Source: Candidatus Magasanikiibacteriota bacterium (GTDB lineage: Bacteria > Patescibacteriota > Patescibacteriia > Magasanikbacterales > GWA2-37-8). Taken from it: 33,907 bases of DNA. The notes beneath the pieces were generated by a model. The model ran no database searches, was not told the DNA's origin, and saw nothing but the letters and a program-made list of their open reading frames with translations. This document shows positions 13,722-22,208 of this stretch, piece by piece. The stretch lies in assembly GCA_023246715.1 (NCBI GenBank), contig JAHFHZ010000010.1, forward strand, positions 1-33,907. The letters are read 5' to 3'. Every line of letters starts with the position of its first letter. The stretch's first letter is position 1. Both the position numbers and the translations under genes were made by a program.

Positions 13722-16700
13722 TCACGAAGCTCCTAACTTACGCACGGCCTCGGCAAAACGCGGCCCGCCGCTCACGCGAAATGAAGTTTTAATGCGTTGG
13801 CCGTCAGCTACCAAGTATACCTGGTGTTCGCCCGGGAAACGCCCGAGCAATTCTTTAATTGCCATGGTATGGCGCGCCAGGCTAGCCGCCGAAAGAATAA
13901 TGTCTACTCCGCCTTCAACAGACTCTTCGATTTTCCAAGGCAAAAGAGTGTCCGGGACATAATCGCGCAGCGTTGGCCTGGCTCTCCCCACATTCAGCTG
14001 GCGAAGTAAATCCGGAACTCGCTCAAGGGTTAACGGATGCGCTTTCTCCACAAATAATTTATCATCCCCGGCTTCTTTCGAAGTTCTGGCAACCACGCAA
14101 ACCATAGTCCCTTCCACCCACACTTCTTTAGTTGATTCATAAGTACGCGGAAAAACCAACAACTCCTTACTCCCAGTAGTGTCTTCAACCGTCACCCACA
14201 TCATCGCCTGGCCGCTCCGGGTGATTTTTTTCTTGGCTTTATCAATTACTCCGCCAACAATCACCCATGTCTCCGGCGCTTGCCCCTCTAGTTCCGCAAT
14301 CGGCGTGAGCACCTTGGCGAGTTGAGCCTGAAAAACTTTAAATGGATGAGAAGTAACATATAAACCCAATAACTCTTTCTCCCAATGTAGGCGTTCATCT
14401 TCCGAAGCGTCATTGGCCGAACGCAAGGTTAATCTGGTCGTCACCTCAAGCGAGGTGCCAGAAAACAGTGAATGCTGCTTGCTCGTGAAATTCTCTTGGG
14501 AGCCTTTGGCAAAAGCCAATAATAATTCCCCATTCGCCAACAGTACTCCGCGATCTACCCCGAACGAATCCAAAGCACCACATTTAGCCAAACTGTCCAA
14601 AGACTTTTTATTTAAATCTTTATCTTTAACCCGGCGTAAAAAATCTTCTAGATCAACAAACCGGCCGCCTTCTTTGCGGGTACGGTAGATAACTTCCGCG
14701 ATATGCTCACCCAAATTTTTAATCCCCGATAACCCAAAGCGGATATGCGGCTCACCGCCACCCTCAGGGGTAACCATCGCGAAATTTTTGAAGCTGGCGT
14801 TTACGTCGGGCGGCAACACCTTAACCCCCATGCGCTCGCACTCATGAATTACTTCCGGCACCTTATCAATATCCCCACTCTCGGCAATCAAAATCGCTGT
14901 CATGTACTGGATCGGAAAATTCGCTTTCAAATAGGCGGTCTGGTAAGCGACCACAGCGTAGCTAGCCGCGTGCGCTTTGTTGAAGCCGTAAGCGGCAAAA
15001 GGCTCAATCAATTCCCATAAACGATGAATTTTAACTTCGGGGATTTTACCTATTTCTCGGCAGCCTTTAAAAAATTTTTCTTTCTGCTTCTGCATCTCTT
15101 CGGGAATTTTTTTCCCCATCGCTTTGCGAAATTTATCCGCTTCTTCCCAATCATACCCGGCCAAATTAATCGCCGTTAATAACACATCGTCTTGATATAC
15201 GATCAAGCCTAAAGATTGGTCCAAGTAATCCTTCATCCTGGGATCCAGGTATTCCATCAATTCCGGGTGATGCTTGCGGCGAATATATTCAGGAATCGAT
15301 TCCATCGGGCCGGGGCGGAAGAGCGCTACCATGGCCATGATGTCGAAAATAGTCGTTGGCTTCAATTCTTTTAAATAGCGCGTCATCCCCGATCCGGATA
15401 ATTGAAACACGCCCACTGTTTCACCACGCGCCAGCATTTCGTAAGTTTTGCGGTCATTCCATGGCAGCGTATAAATATCAATTTTTTGGCCGGTGGTTTT
15501 TTCCACGATTTCTACGGCGTGTCCCAAAATCGACAAGTTACGAATACCCAAAAAATCCATTTTTAACAAACCAGCCGCTTCGACCGAATGCATTTCGTAT
15601 TGAGTAGTAATTTTTTCGCCTCCCGTTTCAAACTGAATAGGCGTAAAATCAGTCAAAGGCGTCGGCGCGATTACCACGCCAGCAGCGTGCATCGACGTAT
15701 GCCGCGCGCAGCCTTCTACCTTGCGCGCCAAATCCAGCAAACGCTTCGCCTGGGGATTTTTGGTATACAGCTCTTTCAGGTCCGGCTCCAAATCAAGAGC
15801 TTTATCAATCGTCATCTGAAACCCTTGAGCGCCGAAGGGAATGGTCTTGGAAACCTGATCGCAAAAAGAATACGATAAACCAAGCGCTCGACCGACGTCG
15901 CGCACCGCGCCGCGCGCCATCATCGTACCAAAGGTAACAATCTGGGCCACCTTATCGGCCCCATATTTACTCGTAACGTACGCGATCATGTCGTCACGTC
16001 GATCATCGGCAAAATCAGCATCAATATCCGGCGGGCTGGGGCGAAATGGATTTAAAAAACGTTCAAATGGCAATTTAAAAAATAACGGATTAACTGTGGT
16101 AATACCCATCGCGTAAGACACAATGGAGCCCGCGCCGCTCCCACGAGTAGTTTCCACGATACCGTTGTTACGCGCGTAATTCACGTAATCGGCCACCACC
16201 AAAAAGTATGGTGAATAACCTTTTTTAGCAATAATCTCCAGCTCATAATCAGCGCGCTGTTTCACCTGCTCCGTAAATTCAGTCAAAAGCGGCAGCTTGG
16301 TGTACACCTGGCTTTTTAAAAAAGTATCCGCCGTTTCGCCAGTGGGCAGATCTACCGGCGGAAAATGCCATCGGTTCAAGTCCAACTGCAAATTAACTCG
16401 CTGCGCAATGCGCTGCGTGTTTGCTATGGCTTCACTGACATGTCGAAAACGAGCGGCAATATCGGCGCCTTTGGCCAGCGACAAATCAACCCCGACCATG
16501 CTTTGACGATTAGAATCATCCACCGTGCGGCCATCACGGATGCAAGTCAAAATATCTTGAGCATCGTCATCGTCCTGGTTTAAATAATGAACGTCTCGCG
16601 TTACCACCAACGGAATCCCGGTTTCGGTTCCCAATTTAATCAGCATATTATTGAGCTCCATCTGCCCGGGCTGGGCGGGTAAATCCAATAATTCCAAATA

Positions 16701-17213
16701 AAAATTACCAGCGCCAAAAATTTCCTGATATTCTAAAGCGGCTTGCTTGGCCTTGGTGGCGTTTTGTTCTTTACCCAAATAACGAGCCACTTCACCCTCA
16801 GCGCAACCCGAAAGAGCCAGCAGGCCAGCGCTATACTCTTTCAACAACATTCTGTCGACCCGCGGCGGCCCGCCCGGGCTCTCCAGATAAGAACGTGAAA
16901 CAAGGCGTAATAAATTACGATAACCAGTCGTATCAAGCGCCAGCAAAACCAAATGATACAATCGGTCAGAGCGCTGCGGCGGATCCTGGCGATTACCCGG
17001 TGTCAAATTCACTTCCACCCCGATAATCGGCTTAATTCCCTTTTTCTGGCACTCCTCATAAAACTCAATCGCTCCATACATATTACCATGATCGGTGAGC
17101 GCCAACGCCAAAAAACCGCGTTGCTTAGCGGCGGCTACCAGCTCATCAATTTTAGGCAAACCATCCAACAGCGAATAATGGCTGTGAACGTGCAAATGGA
17201 CAAAATCCGACAT
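13722..17213 (-). CDS. dnaE: DNA polymerase III alpha subunit
   Basis: 1163 residues from the ATG at 17213 (a TTG four codons earlier is less likely). It is the replicative polymerase. An N-terminal PHP domain opens with FVHLHVHSHYSLLDG and LALTDHGNMYG; its metal-type His and Asp residues look intact, so PHP activity is possible. The C-family palm follows: TTRGSGAGSIVSYAMGIT, then PPDIDADFADDRR with the catalytic acidic residues, and MVALFRPGPMESIPEY. Then come the fingers region (YQDDVLLTAINLAGYDWEEA, AAYGFNKAHAASYA), a helix-hairpin-helix area, and a C-terminal OB fold (VIVGGVIDKAKKKITRSGQ). Its stop is 5 bp from that of the convergent tsaD, with no terminator hairpin between them. Confidence 0.97.
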   Translation of the reverse strand: MSDFVHLHVHSHYSLLDGLPKIDELVAAAKQRGFLALALTDHGNMYGAIEFYEECQKKGIKPIIGVEVNLTPGNRQDPPQRSDRLYHLVLLALDTTGYRNLLRLVSRSYLESPGGPPRVDRMLLKEYSAGLLALSGCAEGEVARYLGKEQNATKAKQAALEYQEIFGAGNFYLELLDLPAQPGQMELNNMLIKLGTETGIPLVVTRDVHYLNQDDDDAQDILTCIRDGRTVDDSNRQSMVGVDLSLAKGADIAARFRHVSEAIANTQRIAQRVNLQLDLNRWHFPPVDLPTGETADTFLKSQVYTKLPLLTEFTEQVKQRADYELEIIAKKGYSPYFLVVADYVNYARNNGIVETTRGSGAGSIVSYAMGITTVNPLFFKLPFERFLNPFRPSPPDIDADFADDRRDDMIAYVTSKYGADKVAQIVTFGTMMARGAVRDVGRALGLSYSFCDQVSKTIPFGAQGFQMTIDKALDLEPDLKELYTKNPQAKRLLDLARKVEGCARHTSMHAAGVVIAPTPLTDFTPIQFETGGEKITTQYEMHSVEAAGLLKMDFLGIRNLSILGHAVEIVEKTTGQKIDIYTLPWNDRKTYEMLARGETVGVFQLSGSGMTRYLKELKPTTIFDIMAMVALFRPGPMESIPEYIRRKHHPELMEYLDPRMKDYLDQSLGLIVYQDDVLLTAINLAGYDWEEADKFRKAMGKKIPEEMQKQKEKFFKGCREIGKIPEVKIHRLWELIEPFAAYGFNKAHAASYAVVAYQTAYLKANFPIQYMTAILIAESGDIDKVPEVIHECERMGVKVLPPDVNASFKNFAMVTPEGGGEPHIRFGLSGIKNLGEHIAEVIYRTRKEGGRFVDLEDFLRRVKDKDLNKKSLDSLAKCGALDSFGVDRGVLLANGELLLAFAKGSQENFTSKQHSLFSGTSLEVTTRLTLRSANDASEDERLHWEKELLGLYVTSHPFKVFQAQLAKVLTPIAELEGQAPETWVIVGGVIDKAKKKITRSGQAMMWVTVEDTTGSKELLVFPRTYESTKEVWVEGTMVCVVARTSKEAGDDKLFVEKAHPLTLERVPDLLRQLNVGRARPTLRDYVPDTLLPWKIEESVEGGVDIILSAASLARHTMAIKELLGRFPGEHQVYLVADGQRIKTSFRVSGGPRFAEAVRKLGAS

Positions 17214-17333
17214 ATCACAAAGCAATCAACGGCGGATTCATCTTACCCCGGCGCAACGGATCTTTCAAGCGTTCCGCTGCCTCCTTAGACATGTTATACT
17301 ATCTACAAATTATTATCTAAATAAGTACACGCT

Positions 17334-18203
17334 ATGCGTCACAAACAAATACATCTGCTTGGGTTGCTTGTCGGCGCTCTGGGCCTCTGTGGGCTCGGGG
17401 TCGGCTTGGCGCTCGGGACCAACGTGGCCGCCAAAAGCGCGGTTAAAATAACTCCGGCTATTTCGGTGGCCGCCCAAAAAACCGCTAGCAACACCATCAC
17501 CGTGGCGCGGGTAATAAGCGCCGAAGATAGTTGGCTGGTAATTCACCGCGTGGTTAATGGCGAGCCTGAACAAGTGATCGGCTACGCGCGAGTTAAAAAA
17601 GGGACTTTGAATAAGGTAAAAGTAAAAATAAACGCGCCGGCCAAAGTGACCCCGGTGCTTGCCGCGATGTTGCATCGCGATCTGGGCAAAAAAGGGACCT
17701 ACGAATTTCCGGGAGCTGACGTGCCAACAATCAGCGGAAAAACCATAGTGATAATTTTCTTTAAAATCCAAGACCCTCCCGTCCAGGAAAAAAATACTCC
17801 AACAACGAGTACCAAGCCAGCTCCAGAACAAAACAGTGCGGCCACGCCCAAAGCAACGACCAAAGACCCCCTGGAAGCTGGAAGCAAGACCGGCCAAGAT
17901 GCACCTGCTAAAACGGCGGAACCAATGATTAAAGAAATTGCTCTCACCGCCAAACAATGGAGTTTTGAACCGAACACTATTACCGTTAACAAGGGCGCTA
18001 AAGTTCGTTTAAAAATCACGAGCGTGGATGTTGATCACGGTTTTTCTATTTGGGAATACGCCATAAATAAAACCATCCCAGGCGGTAAAACAGTTATCGT
18101 TGAATTTGATGCCGACCAGGCGGGCACGTTTAGCTTCGTTTGTTCCATTTTTTGCGGCTCTGGCCACGGCGGAATGGAAGGAACCTTAATCGTAAACCCG
18201 TAA
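17334..18203 (+). CDS. secreted two-domain protein: DUF7282-like domain plus CuA-type cupredoxin
   Basis: 289 residues. Residues 1-33 are a signal peptide or anchor. Residues about 52-145 resemble DUF7282 (ITVARVISAEDSWLVIHRV, then PVLAAMLHRDLGKKGTYEFP). A Pro/Thr/Lys linker (148-197) leads to a cupredoxin domain (198-289) with H235 in DHGFSIW, then C270, C274, H278 and M281 in CSIFCGSGHGGM. That is the full CuA spacing of cytochrome c oxidase subunit II, with the backbone ligand position occupied by F272. The domain lacks the two N-terminal membrane helices of real subunit II. No oxidase subunit I is nearby. It may store or shuttle copper or electrons outside the cell. A -10-like TATACT lies at 17295-17300. 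Confidence 0.82.
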   Translation: MRHKQIHLLGLLVGALGLCGLGVGLALGTNVAAKSAVKITPAISVAAQKTASNTITVARVISAEDSWLVIHRVVNGEPEQVIGYARVKKGTLNKVKVKINAPAKVTPVLAAMLHRDLGKKGTYEFPGADVPTISGKTIVIIFFKIQDPPVQEKNTPTTSTKPAPEQNSAATPKATTKDPLEAGSKTGQDAPAKTAEPMIKEIALTAKQWSFEPNTITVNKGAKVRLKITSVDVDHGFSIWEYAINKTIPGGKTVIVEFDADQAGTFSFVCSIFCGSGHGGMEGTLIVNP

Positions 18204-18210
18204 GAAAACA

Positions 18211-18237
18211 AAAAATACCCCCCAACGGGGTATTTTT
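18211..18237. terminator. bidirectional terminator
   Basis: AAAAATACCCC, loop CCAAC, GGGGTATTTTTTT. It lies 8 bp after the CuA-like gene and just before the end of the convergent membrane-protein gene, with a T-tract on each strand. Confidence 0.85.
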
Positions 18238-18246
18238 TTGTTTACG

Positions 18247-18642
18247 CTATTCCGCAGATTTAATCTTACGAGTTACCTTACGCAGCACGCCTTCGGTGGC
18301 CAGAACCGCTTTGCCCACAGCTTCTTTAGCGGTAGTATCAAACTCTTTCGAATTCCCCTTCATCCAATCCGAGGCCTTTTTAGTAACTACCTTTTTCATT
18401 ACTCCGGTGATGCCTTCGCTCGCCGAACCCATCAAGCCAGATATATACTCCACTTTATCGCGAACATAATTAACCGCCTCAAGAAGTGTTTGTAAGCGCA
18501 CCCGGAATTCTTCGATTATTTGGCTGGTGTTGCGTAAAATACGCATCACGTAATAGAGCATCCAGCATAAAAAAACCGTCACCCACAAAATACAAAAAGC
18601 GAGCACTAAAAAAAGAATATCTTTTGAGCCGAGCAACTGCAT
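18247..18642 (-). CDS. small single-pass membrane protein with coiled-coil tail
   Basis: 131 residues, family not identified. One membrane helix at about residues 9-32 (ILFLVLAFCILWVTVFLCWM) is followed by a heptad-like amphipathic stretch (about 36-70) and a basic helical tail ending in RKVTRKIKSAE. The layout resembles DUF948/YtxH-type envelope proteins, but no signature confirms that. The start is supported by AAGGGAGG just upstream of the ATG, one of the few strong ribosome sites here, and by a TATACT -10 box at 18688-18693 on this strand. It therefore has its own promoter rather than reading from pheT, which ends 65 bp upstream. Confidence 0.68.
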   Translation of the reverse strand: MQLLGSKDILFLVLAFCILWVTVFLCWMLYYVMRILRNTSQIIEEFRVRLQTLLEAVNYVRDKVEYISGLMGSASEGITGVMKKVVTKKASDWMKGNSKEFDTTAKEAVGKAVLATEGVLRKVTRKIKSAE

Positions 18643-18687
18643 AGTACCTCCCTTAAAAAAATTAATTATGGTTGCGACCTACTTGCT

Positions 18688-18693
18688 AGTATA
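18688..18693 (-). promoter_or_regulatory. -10 box of the small membrane-protein gene
   Basis: TATACT on the minus strand about 45 nt before the start codon. No good -35 match is seen 17 bp further upstream, so this is a partial promoter call. Confidence 0.4.
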
Positions 18694-18707
18694 CCACAAA
18701 AAATAAC

Positions 18708-19133
18708 CTAGCGCAGCGTGGCGTTGAATTGAGAAGTAAGAATACCTTTAAGTCGTTGTTCCGCGGCATCTACTTCGGCACTCGTCAGCGTGCGTTGATC
18801 GCTATTAAAAGTTACTCGATAAGCCATACTTTTATGCCCGGTTTCCATTTTTGTTCCAGTATAGACATCAAACAGCGTAACCTTCGTAATCAATTGATCT
18901 GCCTGCCGTAAACTCTGCTCGATAGAGTCGTGGGTAACATCTTGCGCCACCACAAAGGCGACATCACGAACCACTTCCGGGAAAAGAGACAGTCGTGCAA
19001 ACGACGTAGTTCGAACTGCTACCGACGATTTTTCGGCCACTGCCGATAAATTCAACGAGAAAACCCCCACTCGTTCTTCGATACCATTGCGAGCGGCGAA
19101 TTGCGGATGAAGCTCATATACCCGACCAGGCAA
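18708..19133 (-). CDS. pheT: phenylalanyl-tRNA synthetase beta, C-terminal fragment (FDX-ACB domain)
   Basis: 141 residues in a different frame from the main pheT part. It starts inside the former gene with PGRVYELHPQF, the family's usual GxxGxLHP turn, and continues as the ferredoxin-fold anticodon-binding domain: LSLFPEVVRDVAFVVAQDV, TKVTLFDVYTG, KSMAYRVTFNSDQRTLT. The preceding codons in this frame read HPWQHPARAAWVSLGESL, which also belong to PheT, so the real junction is upstream of this ORF's first Met, near 19205. It is not an independent gene. Joined to the main part it gives a normal-length beta chain. Confidence 0.9.
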   Translation of the reverse strand: MPGRVYELHPQFAARNGIEERVGVFSLNLSAVAEKSSVAVRTTSFARLSLFPEVVRDVAFVVAQDVTHDSIEQSLRQADQLITKVTLFDVYTGTKMETGHKSMAYRVTFNSDQRTLTSAEVDAAEQRLKGILTSQFNATLR

Positions 19134-21166
19134 AGACTCCCCAAGCGATACCCAGGCGGCACGGGCGGGATGTTGCCACGGGTGGAGCGGGTGCGCGCTC
19201 CCGGGTAAAAACTAACCGCTAATCCCAAACGCCGGCAGATAGTTTCAGCGGCACGGCGCGCTTCCCAAAAAGGGCTTGCGTCTTTTTTACGCACATACAT
19301 CAAAGTCAGCCACGTATCCTGACGGGGCAGCAACTCATCGCTCTGTTCACGAGTGCGCGGGCCAGATTCATCGGCATGAAATACTTTGCCAATTTCAAAC
19401 AACTTCAGGCTATCCGCGCGATGCAAATTCGTCGTAATATTTTCAATTAAATTGGGCAACAAATTGCGGCGCAAAAATGGCTTCTCCTTAGAAATGGGAT
19501 TGTCCAATTGGAGGTATTCGGCTGGATCACCACCTAGTCGTTTAATTTGCGCTTCGCTGACAAATGAATAATTGTATACTTCCGTGAATCCAAGTTCAAG
19601 CGACAAAACCTCGGCTACCCGTCGCTCCAGGTTACGCAACGCATTGGGGGATGGCGGCGCTAATAGCAAGCGCGGCAAGCAGGGCGCGATATTTTCATAA
19701 CCATAAATACGCAGCACCTCTTCCACGATATCCTCAGGGATCCGGACATCCCGCGTCGCCCGCCAACTTGGAACGCCAATCAGCAAGACCTTTTTTTTCT
19801 CTTTAACCGTAAACCCCAAACGCTCCAAAATGGTAGTGATCGTTTTGAGCGGCAATTCCTGGCCAATTTTTTCGACAAAAAACGCGATAGGAACCTCGAT
19901 CGGTTGCTTGGCCAGACGAAAATGTTTTACATCAGCCACCGCACTGGCCACTTTGCTACCCGGACACAATTGTAAGGTAAGTTCAACTAATTTATTAAGG
20001 GCGCGCTCAGCGTTTAAAGGATCCTGGGATTTTTCAAAACGCGTCGCGCTGTCGGTGCGCAAGCTCAGGCGGGTACTGGTTCGTCGAATAGCGACGGCAT
20101 CGAATGTTGCCGATTCAAAAACAACCGTGGTCGTGTCGGGCGCTATACCACTGTCGGTCCCACCCATAATCCCAGCCAAAGCCAGCGGCGCCACCCCATT
20201 CGTAATTAGCAAAGTATCGGCGGTGAGCGAACGCTCCTTACCGTCCAAGGTAGTAAACGTTTGGGCTTCAGCGGCCAATACCGCCGCGAGAGTAATTTTT
20301 TTCGCTGCTTGCAGGCGGCGCGCGTCAAAGGCGTGGGTAGGCTGCCCGATATCCAGCATGACGTAATTGGTGATATCTACTAGGTTGTTAATAGGCCGTA
20401 TGCCAACCGCGCTCAGGCACTCACGCAACCAGGCGGGCGACTCAGCAACGGTAACGCCCGCGACGGCGACCGCCATGTACCGATGGCACAGCGCCGGGTC
20501 CGCAACGGTAACCTTTAACCCCAGTTCTTTGCCGGGAACAATCGTTTTTTCCGCATACGGCAATACTTCACGATTAAACAACACCGCCACTTCTCGAGCC
20601 AATCCATAATGCCCGAGCAAATCCGGCCGGTTAGAAAGCGACTTATTATCAATCTCCAAAATTGAATCAGTCTGGTGAAGCGCAGCAGCCAGCGCGGTAC
20701 CAGGGCGCAAACCTAGCGCAGTTAAATCCAAAATTTCCTTTTCTTCTTTTTTGGGAAATTGTTCGCCAAGCCCAATTTCATCGCTCGCGCAAATCATTCC
20801 AAAAGAATCCTGCCCCCGAATTGCCGTTTGTTCCAACACGATGGGCTCACCTTGCCCATGCCAACGCACCTGGGCGCCAGGCAACGCGACAGCCACCAGC
20901 ATGCCTTCCGCGACATTGCTGCCTCCGCAGACAATCTGTACTGTTTCAACCCCTATATTCACTCGGCAAATCTGTAATTTATCAGCGTTAGGATGTTTGT
21001 CCGCGCTCACCACCTTGCCAACCACCATCTGATCGAGCTCTTTGCCCAAATGACGAACCGATTCAACTTCAACGGTACTCATCTTCAATTTATCAGCAAC
21101 TTCCTCAGGCGTAGTTGAGTCAGGTAGCGAGACGTGTTGTTTGAGCCAATTAAAAGAAATAAGCAT
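19052..21166 (-). CDS. pheT: phenylalanyl-tRNA synthetase beta subunit, main part (frameshifted)
   Basis: 704-residue frame, with PheT sequence to about residue 654. The beta chain pairs with PheS to charge tRNA-Phe. In order: N-terminal part with the EMAP-like tRNA-binding domain (VVGKVVSADKHPNADKLQIC), B3/B4 editing region (SNRPDLLGHYGLAREVAVLF, LVDITNYVMLDIGQPTHAFD), B5 domain (IPEDIVEEVLRIYGYENI), and the catalytic-like core (LEIGKVF nearby as LFEIGKVF). After FYPG the frame leaves the family and ends in about 50 unrelated residues. From 18708 to 21166 is 2459 nt, one short of 820 codons, so a single-base change explains it. It starts 1 nt after the pheS stop codon. Confidence 0.93.
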   Translation of the reverse strand: MLISFNWLKQHVSLPDSTTPEEVADKLKMSTVEVESVRHLGKELDQMVVGKVVSADKHPNADKLQICRVNIGVETVQIVCGGSNVAEGMLVAVALPGAQVRWHGQGEPIVLEQTAIRGQDSFGMICASDEIGLGEQFPKKEEKEILDLTALGLRPGTALAAALHQTDSILEIDNKSLSNRPDLLGHYGLAREVAVLFNREVLPYAEKTIVPGKELGLKVTVADPALCHRYMAVAVAGVTVAESPAWLRECLSAVGIRPINNLVDITNYVMLDIGQPTHAFDARRLQAAKKITLAAVLAAEAQTFTTLDGKERSLTADTLLITNGVAPLALAGIMGGTDSGIAPDTTTVVFESATFDAVAIRRTSTRLSLRTDSATRFEKSQDPLNAERALNKLVELTLQLCPGSKVASAVADVKHFRLAKQPIEVPIAFFVEKIGQELPLKTITTILERLGFTVKEKKKVLLIGVPSWRATRDVRIPEDIVEEVLRIYGYENIAPCLPRLLLAPPSPNALRNLERRVAEVLSLELGFTEVYNYSFVSEAQIKRLGGDPAEYLQLDNPISKEKPFLRRNLLPNLIENITTNLHRADSLKLFEIGKVFHADESGPRTREQSDELLPRQDTWLTLMYVRKKDASPFWEARRAAETICRRLGLAVSFYPGARTRSTRGNIPPVPPGYRLGSLCLVGYMSFIRNSPLAMVSKNEWGFSR
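19199..19205 (-). other. frameshift site in pheT (CCCGGGA)
   Basis: On the minus strand the zero frame reads TAC CCG GGA GCG. Slipping back one base gives CCC GGG AGC GCG CAC, which continues into HPLHPWQHPARAAW and the FDX-ACB domain. The heptamer C-CCG-GGA has the formal X-XXY-YYZ layout of a -1 slippery site. One missing G would give the same product. Confidence 0.75.
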
Positions 21167-21167
21167 A

Positions 21168-22199
21168 TTAAAACTGCTCCAAAAATCTAAAATCGCCGCT
21201 TTCTAAAAGACGAATATCGTCAATGCCATACTTAAGCATTACCAATCGAGTCAGCCCCAAGCCAAACGCAAACCCTTGGTACTTCGAGGTGTCAATATTA
21301 CCTTCTCGCAGCAAATGAGGGTGAATCAGTCCAGCGCCAAAAATTTCCAACCAACCAGTCTGCTTGCATACCCGGCAACCCTTCCCTTGGCACAAAAAAC
21401 AGGTCACTTCCCCGTTGACTCCCGGTTCGACAAACGGGTAATACTTCGGGCGCAGACGCAGCTTCGCTTCGGGCCCGTACAAATGACGAACCACCGCTTC
21501 GAGCAGGCCTTTCAGGTGAGCAAAACTAATTCCTTCATCAACGACTACCCCCTGAAACTGATAAAAAGTATGCTCATGCCGAACGTCGGTGGCTTCATTG
21601 CGAAAACATTTACCGGTCGAAATCACGCGCAATGGCGCGCCGTATTTTTGCTTGGCCCGAACGTCGCCAGCCGAGGTGTGAGTGCGCATCAGCCACCCGG
21701 GGTGGCCTTTCAGATAAAACGTATCTTGGCTATCACGGGCCGGGTGCTCTTCCGGTATATTCAACGAGCTAAAATTATAATAATCACTTTCCAGCTCGGG
21801 CCCGTCAAAAATCATAAATCCCAGCGAGGTAAAAAAATCCTCCAAATTTTTCTGGATGATCGTATTAGGGTGCAAATGCCCGCCCGATTGAAGCGGCAAC
21901 GCCGGCTGGGTAACATCCACGGCTTCGCGTAAGAGCGCTTCTGCCCACTGCGCCTGCTGTAAACGCTCACGTTTTTCAAAAAAAGCTTGCTCCAAAGCAT
22001 TTTTAACATCATTCACGAGTTGACCAAGCAATTGGCGCTCGCCCGCCGAAAAATCCTTTAACCCCTTAATCAGGGTCGTAAGCGTACCGGCCTTACGCCC
22101 GAAAAAACGAATTTCCAATTCTTCTAATTCAGCCAAGTTTTTTAGTCGCTGCAACTGGCTTAAAAATTCAGTTTTAATTTTTTGTAATTCTTCGCGCAT
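21168..22199 (-). CDS. pheS: phenylalanyl-tRNA synthetase alpha subunit
   Basis: 343 residues, normal size. The N-terminal coiled coil (about 1-85) binds tRNA. The class II core carries motif 1 around LGFMIFDGPELESDYYNF, motif 2 as CFRNEATDVRHEHTFYQFQG, and motif 3 as FGLGLTRLVMLKYGIDDIR. A zinc-ribbon-like C267-x2-C270-x4-C275-x2-C278 insertion before EIFGAGLIHP is common in the family. It lies 9 nt after rseP and 1 nt before pheT in a rseP-pheS-pheT operon. Confidence 0.97.
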   Translation of the reverse strand: MREELQKIKTEFLSQLQRLKNLAELEELEIRFFGRKAGTLTTLIKGLKDFSAGERQLLGQLVNDVKNALEQAFFEKRERLQQAQWAEALLREAVDVTQPALPLQSGGHLHPNTIIQKNLEDFFTSLGFMIFDGPELESDYYNFSSLNIPEEHPARDSQDTFYLKGHPGWLMRTHTSAGDVRAKQKYGAPLRVISTGKCFRNEATDVRHEHTFYQFQGVVVDEGISFAHLKGLLEAVVRHLYGPEAKLRLRPKYYPFVEPGVNGEVTCFLCQGKGCRVCKQTGWLEIFGAGLIHPHLLREGNIDTSKYQGFAFGLGLTRLVMLKYGIDDIRLLESGDFRFLEQF

Positions 22200-22208
22200 A
22201 GAACAAAA

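Noticed and set aside
17334-18203. cytochrome c oxidase subunit II
   Set aside because: The CuA motif is complete, but there is no two-helix membrane hairpin and no other oxidase gene, so only a CuA-type domain is claimed.
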